The notes: generated by a model not told the origin, from the sequence alone. DNA of 18,952 bases from DASUPK01 sp036377415 (GCA_036377415.1 DASUYK010000110.1:1-18952), one strand, 5' to 3'; counted from the first letter of the stretch, positions 1-7,458 are shown. Translations and numbers: made by a program.

Positions 1-175
1 CCGCGAGAGGGTCGAGCTCGAGAGCGGGATCCTTGATCAACGCGCGGATCCGCTCCCCCGTCTCCGTGCCGCCGGGCTCGCGGAGCAGGACGACGTCCTC
101 GCCCAGCGCCTTCGCGAGCAGCTTCGCCTGGGTCGTCTTCCCGGAGCCGTCGATTCCCTCGAGCGAGATGAACAC
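1..175 (-). CDS. tmk: Thymidylate kinase, N-terminal part (runs off the window)
   Basis: Phosphorylates dTMP to dTDP in the cytoplasm, a required step of dTTP supply. The 58 visible residues begin V-F-I-S-L-E-G-I-D-G-S-G-K-T-T-Q, which is the P-loop (GxDGSGKTT) of bacterial thymidylate kinases at the usual place. They continue through the R-E-P-G-G-T dTMP-binding motif (about residues 33-38). The start is the GTG at 175-173; an in-frame TAG lies four codons upstream, so the start cannot move far. There is no Shine-Dalgarno sequence. A TAGCCT -10 box ends six bases before GTG, suggesting a leaderless mRNA. The 3' end lies beyond base 1. In many actinobacteria topA and tmk are adjacent; here a microprotein and a methyltransferase lie between them on the other strand. 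Confidence 0.93.
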   Translation of the reverse strand, partial: MFISLEGIDGSGKTTQAKLLAKALGEDVVLLREPGGTETGERIRALIKDPALELDPLA

Positions 176-181
176 CAGTCC

Positions 182-187
182 AGGCTA
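182..187 (-). promoter_or_regulatory. Candidate -10 box of tmk (leaderless)
   Basis: Reading on the minus strand, TAGCCT (TAnnnT) is followed by six bases and then the GTG start. That would put transcription start at or within a base of the start codon. No clear -35 is visible. Inferred from spacing only. Confidence 0.4.
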
Positions 188-232
188 ACCGGGGACGAGG
201 ATCGTCCCGACGGCCGACGCACCGCGGCCGGC

Positions 233-257
233 GATTCCAGCCGCATGATGCGGAATC
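233..257. repeat. Inverted repeat between the divergent tmk and microprotein genes
   Basis: CCGCATGATGCGG (241-253) is a perfect 6-bp inverted repeat around a central G. It is nested in a wider one, GATTCC (233-238) with GGAATC (252-257). The two pairings share bases 252-253 and so exclude each other. It lies midway between two divergent genes, so an operator is possible. No known family was recognised. Confidence 0.4.
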
Positions 258-329
258 ACCTGCAGTCGTCGAGTTTTTCGGGAGCCGGCAGCGGGTACTG
301 GCCCCACTACCGCACGAAAGGAGCTGAAG

Positions 330-452
330 ATGCTATTCGAGACACCCGGTTCCCCAGAGGTCGAGGAAGGCGGCGGTCCCCCTGAGGAGGGTGGCGGCGG
401 CGACGGAGGCCAGGAGGGTGGCGGCGAAGAGGGCGGCGAGCAGGGCGCCTGA
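330..452 (+). CDS. Gly/Glu-rich 40-residue microprotein
   Basis: A short gene encoding 40 residues. It starts M-L-F-E-T-P-G-S-P-E-V and then consists almost only of Gly and Glu with a few Pro, Gln and Asp, ending G-E-Q-G-A. It should be strongly acidic and disordered; no domain, signal peptide or membrane segment is visible. Support for being real: a clean AGGAG ribosome-binding site (319-323) six bases before ATG, and a hairpin terminator 26 bases after the stop, so it forms a compact one-gene transcription unit. It lies between tmk (divergent) and a methyltransferase. The function is unknown. Because the sequence is low-complexity, the alternative is a chance ORF, but a good ribosome-binding site plus a dedicated terminator argue against this. 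Confidence 0.65.
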   Translation: MLFETPGSPEVEEGGGPPEEGGGGDGGQEGGGEEGGEQGA

Positions 453-478
453 TCCGCTGTCGAGACGGTGAAGCGAGG

Positions 479-503
479 AGGGCGGCCCAGGGCCGCCCTT
501 CTT
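479..503 (+). terminator. Intrinsic terminator after the microprotein
   Basis: AGGGCGGC (479-486) pairs perfectly with GCCGCCCT (492-499) across the loop CCAGG, and is followed by TCTT. This 8-bp GC-rich stem with a short T-rich tail separates the microprotein from the methyltransferase start at 557. Confidence 0.75.
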
Positions 504-556
504 GCTGCGGTGACAAAATCGGAGGCTCAATCGGAAACGGGGGAAGTGAGATCACG

Positions 557-1417
557 ATGGATGCAAAGGCAATCGATCCCGCCGAGTTCCGGAAGGGGCA
601 GCGGACCCAGTGGGACGGCGTGGCGACCGGATGGCGCAGGTGGTCCGAGCTGATCGATTCGTCGGCGAGCGCGGTCAGCCAGCGGCTGGTCGAGCTGGCC
701 GGGGTCAAGCCCGGCAGCCGCGTGCTCGACGTCGCCGCCGGCTACGGGGAGCCCTCGTTGAGCGCCGCGAGGGTCGCGGGACCGGACGGCCGGGTGGTGG
801 CGACCGACATCTCGGATGAGATGCTCGCGTACGGTCGCGAGCGCGCCGAGGCCGCCGGGCTCGAGAACGTCGAGTTCATCCAGTCTGATGCATCGGCGCT
901 CGACTTCCCGGAGAAGAGCTTCGATGCGGCGCTCTCCCGCTGGGGGATCATCTTCGACCCCGACGGCGAGGGGGCGGCCGCTCGCGTCCGCGGCTTCCTC
1001 GAGCCGGGCGGGCGGATGGCCATCTCCTCCTGGGGCTCGCTCGAGCGGGTGCCGTTCCTGGCGATTCCGATGGGGACGGCGATGAAGCGGCTCGACGTGC
1101 CGCCGCCGCCGCCCGGGACGCCCGGACCGCTCTCCCGCCCGACGCCCGACGCGATCGGCGGCCTCCTCGAGGGAGGCGGGTTCTCGGACATCGAGGTGGA
1201 AGAGGCAGAGGTGACGTTCGAATGGGCGTCCCCGGAGGAGTTCACCACCTTCGTCAGGGAGATCGCCCCGCCGGTGAAGGCGATGCTCGAGCCGCATCCG
1301 CCGGCCGTCCAGGAGGAGACCTGGGCGGCGATCACCGAGGCGGCGCGCGAGGCTGCGGGCGGCGATGGGCCGCTCAGCCTGACGAGCCTCGCCCTGATGG
1401 CCTCAGGCCGCGCCTAG
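557..1417 (+). CDS. SAM-dependent methyltransferase (UbiE/MenG-like, Methyltransf_11 type)
   Basis: 286 residues, predicted cytosolic class I methyltransferase; substrate unknown. Motif I (V-L-D-V-A-A-G-Y-G-E-P-S-L, residues 57-69) binds SAM. Motif II is A-T-D-I-S (82-86), whose acid would contact the ribose. The region Q-S-D-A (109-112) matches the adenine-binding Asp, and L-E-P-G-G-R-M-A-I-S-S-W (148-159) is the motif III strand. The C-terminal part (about 165-286) is a proline-rich linker plus a helical cap, as in UbiE-like small-molecule methyltransferases. Start ATG 557 has a purine-rich GGGGGAAGTGAG upstream. It is convergent with topA, with only 12 bases between stops. The second methyltransferase at 5709-6518 has similar architecture but different sequence. 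Confidence 0.85.
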   Translation: MDAKAIDPAEFRKGQRTQWDGVATGWRRWSELIDSSASAVSQRLVELAGVKPGSRVLDVAAGYGEPSLSAARVAGPDGRVVATDISDEMLAYGRERAEAAGLENVEFIQSDASALDFPEKSFDAALSRWGIIFDPDGEGAAARVRGFLEPGGRMAISSWGSLERVPFLAIPMGTAMKRLDVPPPPPGTPGPLSRPTPDAIGGLLEGGGFSDIEVEEAEVTFEWASPEEFTTFVREIAPPVKAMLEPHPPAVQEETWAAITEAAREAAGGDGPLSLTSLALMASGRA

Positions 1418-1429
1418 TCCGCGCCGCCG

Positions 1430-3859
1430 CTAGCTCTTCGCCGAGGGCTTCGAACGCGAGCCGCGCTTCGCCCGCGAGCCGCTGCCTGACTTCGGGCGCG
1501 AGCGAGCGCCATTACTTGCTCCGCGCGCGCGCTTCACCTTCGTCGCCGAGGCCTGTCCGGCGATCTTCTCCGCCTCCTTGACGGCATCGGCGTCCTCCTT
1601 GCCGTCGGCGCCCTCCCCGTCACTCCGAGCCGTCTCCGCGGCCTCCTTCGCGGCGTTCGCCCTCTCGCGCTCCTCGCGCCGGCGCCTCATCTCCGCCATC
1701 GAGGGGCAGTCGTCGTTCAGGCAGAGCTTCCAGGGGCGCCCGCGCCAGGGCACGACCTGGAGCCGAGGGGTGCGCTCGCAGACCGAGCAGACCTCCTCGA
1801 TCTTGTAGAGGCCCCTGACCCGCTGCGGCAGCGGGAAGGTCTGATCGCACGAGTCCGGCGAGTCGGGGTTGTCTCCGTCCCAGCCCGAGCAGCCGACGAA
1901 GCGCTTGCCCGACTTCCGCGCCTTGATGATCCGCAGCATGTTCGGGGAGCCGTCCTCCTGCTTTCGCCCGGCCTCCTGGCAGACGATGCAGGGACCGAGG
2001 ACCCGGTCCTGGTCCATGCCGGCCCAGACCTCGCGGGCGAACTTCCGCCACTTCGCGTCCTCGTCCTCGGTCTTCACGTCGTCGCCCATCTCGTCGAAGG
2101 CGGAGCGGAGCATGTCGCGGCTGTCGGTGAGCACCTGATCCTTCGACATCTCGCCCGAGGCGATCTGGTCCATCTCCGCCTCCATCTCGGCGGTCATGTC
2201 CGGGGTCGCCATCCGCGGCACGTAGTGCTCGAACGCCTTGGACATCGCGATCCCGGTCTCCGAGGGCTCGGGCGGGTTGCCGAAGACGTAGCCGCGGTCG
2301 TACAGCTTCTGGATGATGTCCGCGCGCGTCGCCTTGGTGCCCAGGCCGCGCTCCTCCATCATCTCGATCAGCTTCCCCTGGCTGATCCGAGGCGGCGGCG
2401 GTGTCTCCTTGCCCTCCATCTCGACGCCCTCGAGGACGAGCTCCTGCCCCTCCTCCAGCTTCGGGATCTCGGTGTCCGCCGAGCGGGCGTACGTGTAGAT
2501 CGCGGCGAACCCCGGGTCGAGCACGACGGAGCCGCGGACGAAGTAGGTCTCGCCGGACTCCGCATCCGGCCGGCCCTTCGCGGTCTCGATGTTCGCCCTG
2601 GTCGACTCGCTCACCATCGGCGGGGAGAACGTGGCGAGAAAGCGGCGGGCGACAAGCTCGTAGACCCTGCGATGCGCCTCCGAGCGCGCCTCGAGACGGC
2701 GCGGGTTGACGGCCTGGGTCGGGTAGATCGGCGGGTGATCGGTGGTCTCCTTCTTCCCTCGCGTCGGCTCGAGCGAGCGCCCGTCCAGGAGGAAATCGGC
2801 AGCCTTGAAGTCGTCCACCTTGACCAGGGCACCGATCAGCTCCTTGATGTTGAGGGACTTCGGATAGACGGTGTTGTCGGTCCGCGGGTAGGAGACGTAG
2901 CCGTCCATGTAGAGGTCCTCGGCGATCCGCATCGCACGGGACGGGGTGATCCCGAGGCGGCTGGAGGCATCGGTGGTGAAGGCGGTGGTGTTGAGCGGGG
3001 TGGGAGGCTTCCTGGTGCCCTTCCGAGCGCTGATCTCCCTGACCGTCCCGGGGGTCTTCGAGTTGGCGACCGCTGCCTTCGCCTCCTCTTCCTTCCAGAA
3101 CTTGTCGGTCGTGTGCTCGGCCGTGAAGCTGCCGTCCGGGTGGCTGAACCTCGCGCTCACCTCCCAGAACGGCTCGGGGACATGGGCACGCCGCTCGAGC
3201 TCGCGCTGGACGATCAACCCGAGGGTCGGGCTCTGAACGCGCCCGACCGAGAGGAAGTTCGAGCCGAACCGCCTCGTCGCCATCGAGACCGCCCGGGTCA
3301 GGGTCGCGCCCCAGATCAGGTCCATGTCCTGGCGCGCCGCGCCCGCGTTCGCGAGCGGCATCGAGAGCTCGTCGAGGTTGGCGAAGGCGCGCTCGATCTC
3401 GTCCTTGGTGAGCGCCGAGTAACGGGCCCGCTTCACCGCGGTCCCGTCCTCGTGCACGCCCTCGGCGGTCGCGAGGGCGGGGTTCGCCTCGACGATCTCC
3501 TGAAGCGCCTCGAGGCCGATCAGCTCGCCCTCGCGGTCGAAGTCGGTGGCGATCACCAGGTCGGTCGCGTCCTTCGCGACCTTTTTCAGGGCCCGGACTA
3601 CGTTCTTGTCCGTCGGCTCCTTGATCAGGTCCGCGTCGATCAGGTCGCGGGGGTTCGTCTCCTGCCAGTTGTTGTAGGACTCGGGAAAGGCGGGGTTGAG
3701 GACGTGGCCCTTCAGCCCGATCGTGATGTGGTCGCCGTCGGAGTCCGACCACGCGTAGAACGGCGTCTTGTAGGACGCCGCCTCCTCGGCTGTGCCCCCA
3801 CTGAGGATGTCCGCGATCTTCTTCGCGCTGTTGTTCTTCTCGGTGACGATCAGTCGCAT
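1430..3859 (-). CDS. topA: DNA topoisomerase I (type IA), archaeal-like motifs
   Basis: 809 residues. Relaxes negative supercoils by single-strand passage through a 5'-phosphotyrosine link. The Toprim domain opens the protein (E7 in T-E-K-N-N-S-A-K-K-I-A) with the metal-binding D106-x-D108-x-E110. G-R-V-Q-S-P (206-211) is the conserved DNA-gate motif. The catalytic tyrosine is Y324 in D-G-Y-V-S-Y-P-R-T-D-N-T, and G-L-G-T-K-A-T-R-A lies at about 505-513. Two zinc ribbons follow (C624/C627/C657/C671 and C691/C694/C713/C718), then an approximately 90-residue charged Lys/Arg/Ala/Glu tail that should bind DNA. Start ATG 3859 has GGAGGG six bases upstream. The Y-P-R-T-D-N-T-V-Y-P signature and the N-terminus resemble archaeal topoisomerase I more than the Y-M-R-T-D-S of typical bacterial TopA. 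Confidence 0.95.
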   Translation of the reverse strand: MRLIVTEKNNSAKKIADILSGGTAEEAASYKTPFYAWSDSDGDHITIGLKGHVLNPAFPESYNNWQETNPRDLIDADLIKEPTDKNVVRALKKVAKDATDLVIATDFDREGELIGLEALQEIVEANPALATAEGVHEDGTAVKRARYSALTKDEIERAFANLDELSMPLANAGAARQDMDLIWGATLTRAVSMATRRFGSNFLSVGRVQSPTLGLIVQRELERRAHVPEPFWEVSARFSHPDGSFTAEHTTDKFWKEEEAKAAVANSKTPGTVREISARKGTRKPPTPLNTTAFTTDASSRLGITPSRAMRIAEDLYMDGYVSYPRTDNTVYPKSLNIKELIGALVKVDDFKAADFLLDGRSLEPTRGKKETTDHPPIYPTQAVNPRRLEARSEAHRRVYELVARRFLATFSPPMVSESTRANIETAKGRPDAESGETYFVRGSVVLDPGFAAIYTYARSADTEIPKLEEGQELVLEGVEMEGKETPPPPRISQGKLIEMMEERGLGTKATRADIIQKLYDRGYVFGNPPEPSETGIAMSKAFEHYVPRMATPDMTAEMEAEMDQIASGEMSKDQVLTDSRDMLRSAFDEMGDDVKTEDEDAKWRKFAREVWAGMDQDRVLGPCIVCQEAGRKQEDGSPNMLRIIKARKSGKRFVGCSGWDGDNPDSPDSCDQTFPLPQRVRGLYKIEEVCSVCERTPRLQVVPWRGRPWKLCLNDDCPSMAEMRRRREERERANAAKEAAETARSDGEGADGKEDADAVKEAEKIAGQASATKVKRARGASNGARSRPKSGSGSRAKRGSRSKPSAKS

Positions 3860-4011
3860 ATCGGCCCTCCACGGTAGCCGCGACTCAAGATTCCCCCCTG
3901 GCGATACCCCTAACTCCGGGTGGGCGAGAGTAGCAGGGGGTTTCGGCGGCTCGGGCGGACTTGGCTCATGCCTGCGGAATTGCGTTGCGGCGTAGGCTCC
4001 CGTACTCGAGG

Positions 4012-4950
4012 ATGAGATCGGTTGTCACAGGCGGCGCAGGGTTCATCGGCTCGCACCTGGTCGATGCCTTGGTCGAGCGCGGCGACGAGGTGCTTGCGAT
4101 CGACGATCTCTCCAGCGGGAAGACCGAGAACGTCGAATCCGCGCTCGGCAAGGGCGCCACCCTGGAGGTCCTCGACATCACCGACGAGCGCCTGATGCTG
4201 GCGATGATCGGCGACTTCAACCCCGATTCGGTCTTCCACCTCGCGGCGCAGATCGACGTCCGCAAGTCGATCGCGGATCCGTCCTTCGACGTCCGGTTGA
4301 ACGTGGTTGGGACGGTCAACGTCCTCGAGGCCGGCGTGCGGACCGGCGCGCGGCGCTTCATCTTCACCTCGAGCGGCGGCACGGTCTATGGGGAGGGGGC
4401 GGGGCGCGATCGGGATCTCCCCTTCGCCGAGAGCGCGTCCTGCGAGCCCGACTCGGTCTACGGTCAGAGCAAGCTCGCCGCGGAGGGATACGTCGGCTAT
4501 TACGCACGGGACCGCGGGCTGTCGGGCACGATCCTTCGGCTCGCCAACGTCTACGGACCGCGTCAGGATCCGGCGACCGAGGCAGGCGTCGTGGCGATCT
4601 TCGCCGAGCTCGCCCGCGACGGAGGACGGCCGACAGTGTTCGGGACCGGCAACCAGACCCGTGACTACATTCACGTGGACGACGTGGTCGCCGCCCTTCT
4701 CGCGGCCGAGGGCTCCGCGGAGTCCGGCCCATTCAATGTCGGCACCGGGGTCGAGACGACCGTCCTCGACCTGGCCGAGCGGATCGGGAAGCTCTCCGGG
4801 CGCGGGGACTTCGACCCGGAATTCGCCCCCGAACGCGAGGGCGAGATCGAGCGCAACGCCCTGGACACGAGCCTCAGCGCCAAGGTGCTCGGCTGGCGTG
4901 CCGAGTCGAGCCTCGAGACCGGCCTCGAGCGGACGCTCGGGGCGGTCTAA
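4012..4950 (+). CDS. NAD-dependent sugar-nucleotide epimerase (GalE/extended SDR family)
   Basis: 312 residues, probably a UDP-glucose 4-epimerase or related NDP-sugar epimerase/dehydratase making activated sugars for surface glycans. Rossmann glycine motif G-G-A-G-F-I-G-S-H (7-15), with D31 at the end of beta-2 typical of NAD rather than NADP. The catalytic set is S121 (in T-S-S-G-G-T), Y150 and K154 (Y-G-Q-S-K), and R-D-Y-I-H-V-D-D-V is present further on. An in-frame TTG at 3961 would add 17 residues, but the protein alignment starts at M-R-S-V-V-T-G-G, so ATG 4012 is chosen. No good ribosome-binding site is present (CGAGG touches the ATG). The stop TAA at 4948-4950 overlaps the presumed -10 of the next gene. 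Exact substrate cannot be read from sequence. Confidence 0.9.
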   Translation: MRSVVTGGAGFIGSHLVDALVERGDEVLAIDDLSSGKTENVESALGKGATLEVLDITDERLMLAMIGDFNPDSVFHLAAQIDVRKSIADPSFDVRLNVVGTVNVLEAGVRTGARRFIFTSSGGTVYGEGAGRDRDLPFAESASCEPDSVYGQSKLAAEGYVGYYARDRGLSGTILRLANVYGPRQDPATEAGVVAIFAELARDGGRPTVFGTGNQTRDYIHVDDVVAALLAAEGSAESGPFNVGTGVETTVLDLAERIGKLSGRGDFDPEFAPEREGEIERNALDTSLSAKVLGWRAESSLETGLERTLGAV

Positions 4951-4953
4951 CCT
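4948..4953 (+). promoter_or_regulatory. Candidate -10 box of the siroheme gene, overlapping the epimerase stop
   Basis: TAACCT (TAnnnT) begins on the TAA stop codon of the epimerase and is followed by CTGCGC and then ATG 4960. The spacing matches a leaderless transcript starting at that ATG. Inferred from spacing only. Confidence 0.35.
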
Positions 4954-4959
4954 CTGCGC

Positions 4960-5712
4960 ATGCCTGCTCAGGCGTTCGAGGGCAAGGAGTGCGTCTGCCA
5001 GTTGCGGCGCGGGATCTGCGACCAGACCTGCGTGCGCGACATGCTGGAGACCCCTCTCTATATGACATGCCTGAAGCTCAAGGGCCGTCGCTGCCTGGTC
5101 GTCGGCGGCGGTGAGGTCGGGCTGGAGAAGGTCGAGGGGCTGCTCGCCTGCGACGGCGACGTCACCGTGGTCGCCCCCGAGGCGGTCCCCGAGCTCGTCG
5201 CCTACGCCGAGGAGGGCTCGATCACCTGGGAGCGCCGCGAGTACGAGGCCTCCGACCTGGACGGCTCATTCCTCGCGATCGCCGCGACCTCGGACACGGA
5301 CGTCAACATCTCGATCTCGGAGGAGGCCGAGTGCCGGGCGATGCTGGTGAACGTGGTCGACGTTCCGCCGCTCTGCAACTTCATCCTCCCGGCGATCGTC
5401 CGGACCGGCCCACTCGCGATCGCGATCTCGACCGCGGGAGCGTCCCCGGCGCTCGCGAAGCGGATGAAGCGGGAGATCGCCGATGCTTACGGCGAGCCGT
5501 ACGCGCGGCTCGCGGTGATCCTCAACGACCATCGCGGCTGGGCGAAGGGGACCCTCCCCACCTATGAGGACCGCAAGGAGTTCTTCGAGGGGATCGTGAA
5601 CGGGGATCCCGACCCGATCGAGCTGATCAAGGACGGCCGCGAGGACGAGGTCCAGCGGCTGATCGGGGCGGCGAAGGAGCGGTTCTCCGCCGCCCTCGGC
5701 GCCTCCGCCTAG
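4960..5712 (+). CDS. Precorrin-2 dehydrogenase (siroheme synthase N-terminal domain, Met8p/SirC type)
   Basis: 250 residues. Oxidises precorrin-2 to sirohydrochlorin with NAD; it may also insert iron to give siroheme, the cofactor of sulfite and nitrite reductases. The NAD-binding motif is G-G-G-E-V-G-L-E-K (49-57). The presumed catalytic Asp is D134 in N-V-V-D-V-P-P-L-C-N-F, equivalent to D104 of CysG. The S-T-A-G-A-S-P-A-L-A-K motif lies at 157-167 and the helical siroheme-synthase domain follows. There is no CobA-type methyltransferase domain. The family usually begins near M28 (base 5041). The upstream 27 residues carry C11, C13, C20 and C24, and almost all of their codons end in G or C, so ATG 4960 is preferred. 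If wrong, the start is 5041. Confidence 0.88.
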   Translation: MPAQAFEGKECVCQLRRGICDQTCVRDMLETPLYMTCLKLKGRRCLVVGGGEVGLEKVEGLLACDGDVTVVAPEAVPELVAYAEEGSITWERREYEASDLDGSFLAIAATSDTDVNISISEEAECRAMLVNVVDVPPLCNFILPAIVRTGPLAIAISTAGASPALAKRMKREIADAYGEPYARLAVILNDHRGWAKGTLPTYEDRKEFFEGIVNGDPDPIELIKDGREDEVQRLIGAAKERFSAALGASA

Positions 5713-6518
5713 CGCTTCGTCCCCTTGGTGACGAGATACTCGGCGATCTGCCGGAAGCTCCCGTCGTCCGCGACGTTCACCTCGTCGTAGAGCTCGCGCA
5801 CATCGTCGTGGAGGGCCTCCCACTTGCCCTGGGGCTCGAGCAGCGCCCTCGCGGCGACCATCGGCGGCAGGTCCCGCTCGTACTCGGCCATGAACTCATC
5901 CGCCGAGTCGGCGATTAACTCGACCGCCGCCCGCTCGAGCTCCAATTCGATCCCGGTGCCGTCGAACAACTCGCGGACGTGGTCCTCGGAGCCCCAGAGC
6001 ACGGGCGGCTGGAAGCCCTCCGGCGGCGGGGGCATGTGGGACGCGGTCAGCGCGAAGAACCTGCCGATCGATCCATCCGGGGTCCACGCGCAGACCGCGA
6101 TCCGGCCGCCCGGCCTCAGCACCCTGGCGATCTCCTCGGCCGCCTTGCGGTGGTCGGGCGCGAACATGCAGCCGAACACCGAGATCACGACGTCGAAGCT
6201 CGCATCGTCGAACGGCAGCTGCTCGGCGTCGCCCTCGACCCAGTCGATCTTGACTCCGGCTTCGGCGGCGTTCACGCGGCCGGCCTCGAGCAGCTCGGGG
6301 GTCAGATCGAGCCCGGTCACCTCGGCGCCGGTCCTCGCGGCGGGAATCGTCGCGTTGCCCGATCCACATGCGACGTCGAGGACCGCGTCGTTCTCGCTCA
6401 CCGCCGCGGCATCGACCGCTGTCGTGCCGGCGGTGGCGATCCGCTCGGCGATCGAGGGATAGTCCCCCATCGCCCACATCGCCCTCTGCTGCTGCTTCAG
6501 CTCTGCAAGGTCAGCCAT
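5709..6518 (-). CDS. SAM-dependent methyltransferase (UbiE-like)
   Basis: 269 residues, predicted cytosolic small-molecule methyltransferase; substrate unknown. Motif I V-L-D-V-A-C-G-S-G-N-A (46-56), post I T-G-L-D-L-T (68-73), G-D-A-E-Q-L-P-F (97-104) and the Asp in S-F-D-V-V-I-S (107-113), then L-R-P-G-G-R-I-A-V (134-142). The N-terminal Q-Q-R-A-M-W-A-M-G-D-Y segment is typical of a subgroup of these enzymes. Strong GAGGAGGGG ribosome-binding site just before ATG 6518. It ends tail to tail with the precorrin-2 dehydrogenase, the two stops sharing the palindrome CTAG at 5709-5712. No operon partner. Confidence 0.87.
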   Translation of the reverse strand: MADLAELKQQQRAMWAMGDYPSIAERIATAGTTAVDAAAVSENDAVLDVACGSGNATIPAARTGAEVTGLDLTPELLEAGRVNAAEAGVKIDWVEGDAEQLPFDDASFDVVISVFGCMFAPDHRKAAEEIARVLRPGGRIAVCAWTPDGSIGRFFALTASHMPPPPEGFQPPVLWGSEDHVRELFDGTGIELELERAAVELIADSADEFMAEYERDLPPMVAARALLEPQGKWEALHDDVRELYDEVNVADDGSFRQIAEYLVTKGTKR

Positions 6519-6609
6519 CTTCCCCTCCTCGGGTCACGTGCCTGGGAATCCTGCTCGCGCTCAGTTGTCTCACAAATCCGGGCGGCGTTACTTGCCGCTG
6601 GTTCGTCCC

Positions 6610-7449
6610 CTAGCCCGCCGGCAGCGCGTAGATCGCGACCGCGGCGTACTGGACCGCCGCCGCCGCGATCACGAGGACGTGGAAGATCTCGTGGTAGCCG
6701 AAGACCTCCGGGCGGGGGTCCGGGCGACGGCGCGCGTAGACGACGGCGCCCGCGGTGTAGAGCGCTCCGCCGAGCGCGAGCAGTCCGACGCCGATCGGGC
6801 CGGTCTCCTCCCAGAGCTGCGGCAGGGTGACGATCGCGACCCAGCCAGTGGAGACGTAGATGACGGAGCTGAACCACTTCGGGGCGCTCTCCCAGAGCAG
6901 GTTGAGGATCACGCCCCCGGCCGCCGAAGCCCAGACGACGATCAGGACGAGGTCCGCGAGCGTCCCGTGCATGACGAGCAGCGCGAACGGGGTGTAGGTA
7001 CCGGCGATGAAGACGAAGATCATCGTGTGGTCGAGGCGCCGCATCCAGCGCCGGCGCTCCGGGGTCCAGGTGACCCGGTGATAGAGGGCGCTGGTGCCGA
7101 GCATCGCCGAGAGCGAGAAGGCGTAGACGGACATCGCGATGAAGGCCTCGGTCGTGTCCGCGGCGAGCACGAGGGCGAGGCCCGCGCCGAGCGAGAGGAA
7201 GAAGGCCCACTGGTGCGAGACGCCGCGCAGCCGCGGCTTCCGGCTGAGCTTGTGAGCGGCGGCGTGGGCGGCCATCGCGGCGGTCTCCCGGGCTGCCGCC
7301 ACCTGCCTGCCGGCGGCGTCGCGCGCCGCGCCGAGCCGCTCGCCCGCCTCGGCCCTCGCGTCGCCGAGCCGTTCCCCGGCGGCCCCCGCCGCCCCCCGGG
7401 CCGCCCCGATCGGATCGGGGCCCTGTGCGCCGTCTCCATCCGTTCCCAT
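6610..7449 (-). CDS. Hemolysin III / PAQR-family integral membrane protein with N-terminal helical extension
   Basis: 279 residues, longer than the roughly 210 usual for the YqfA/TrhA (hemolysin III) family. The membrane part (about 78-277) has seven hydrophobic segments and the family signatures S-A-L-Y-H-R (120-125), L-D-H-T-M-I-F (139-145) and G-Y-H-E-I-F-H (251-257), whose Ser/His/Asp residues form the predicted metal site. Bacterial members have been tied to membrane-fluidity control; hydrolase activity is suspected by analogy with adiponectin receptors. Residues 24-67 form four 11-residue repeats (A-G-x-R-L-G-x-A-R-x-x), an amphipathic helix. ATG 7449 has a TAAGGT box nine bases upstream and no ribosome-binding site. 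Divergent from arsR. Confidence 0.88.
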   Translation of the reverse strand: MGTDGDGAQGPDPIGAARGAAGAAGERLGDARAEAGERLGAARDAAGRQVAAARETAAMAAHAAAHKLSRKPRLRGVSHQWAFFLSLGAGLALVLAADTTEAFIAMSVYAFSLSAMLGTSALYHRVTWTPERRRWMRRLDHTMIFVFIAGTYTPFALLVMHGTLADLVLIVVWASAAGGVILNLLWESAPKWFSSVIYVSTGWVAIVTLPQLWEETGPIGVGLLALGGALYTAGAVVYARRRPDPRPEVFGYHEIFHVLVIAAAAVQYAAVAIYALPAG

Positions 7450-7458
7450 CAGCTCGGA

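Noticed and set aside
2225..3877. Long open frame (550 codons) opposite topA
   Set aside because: Mirror of topA in GC-rich DNA; Arg/Gly/Leu-rich with no motifs, while the minus strand encodes an intact topoisomerase.
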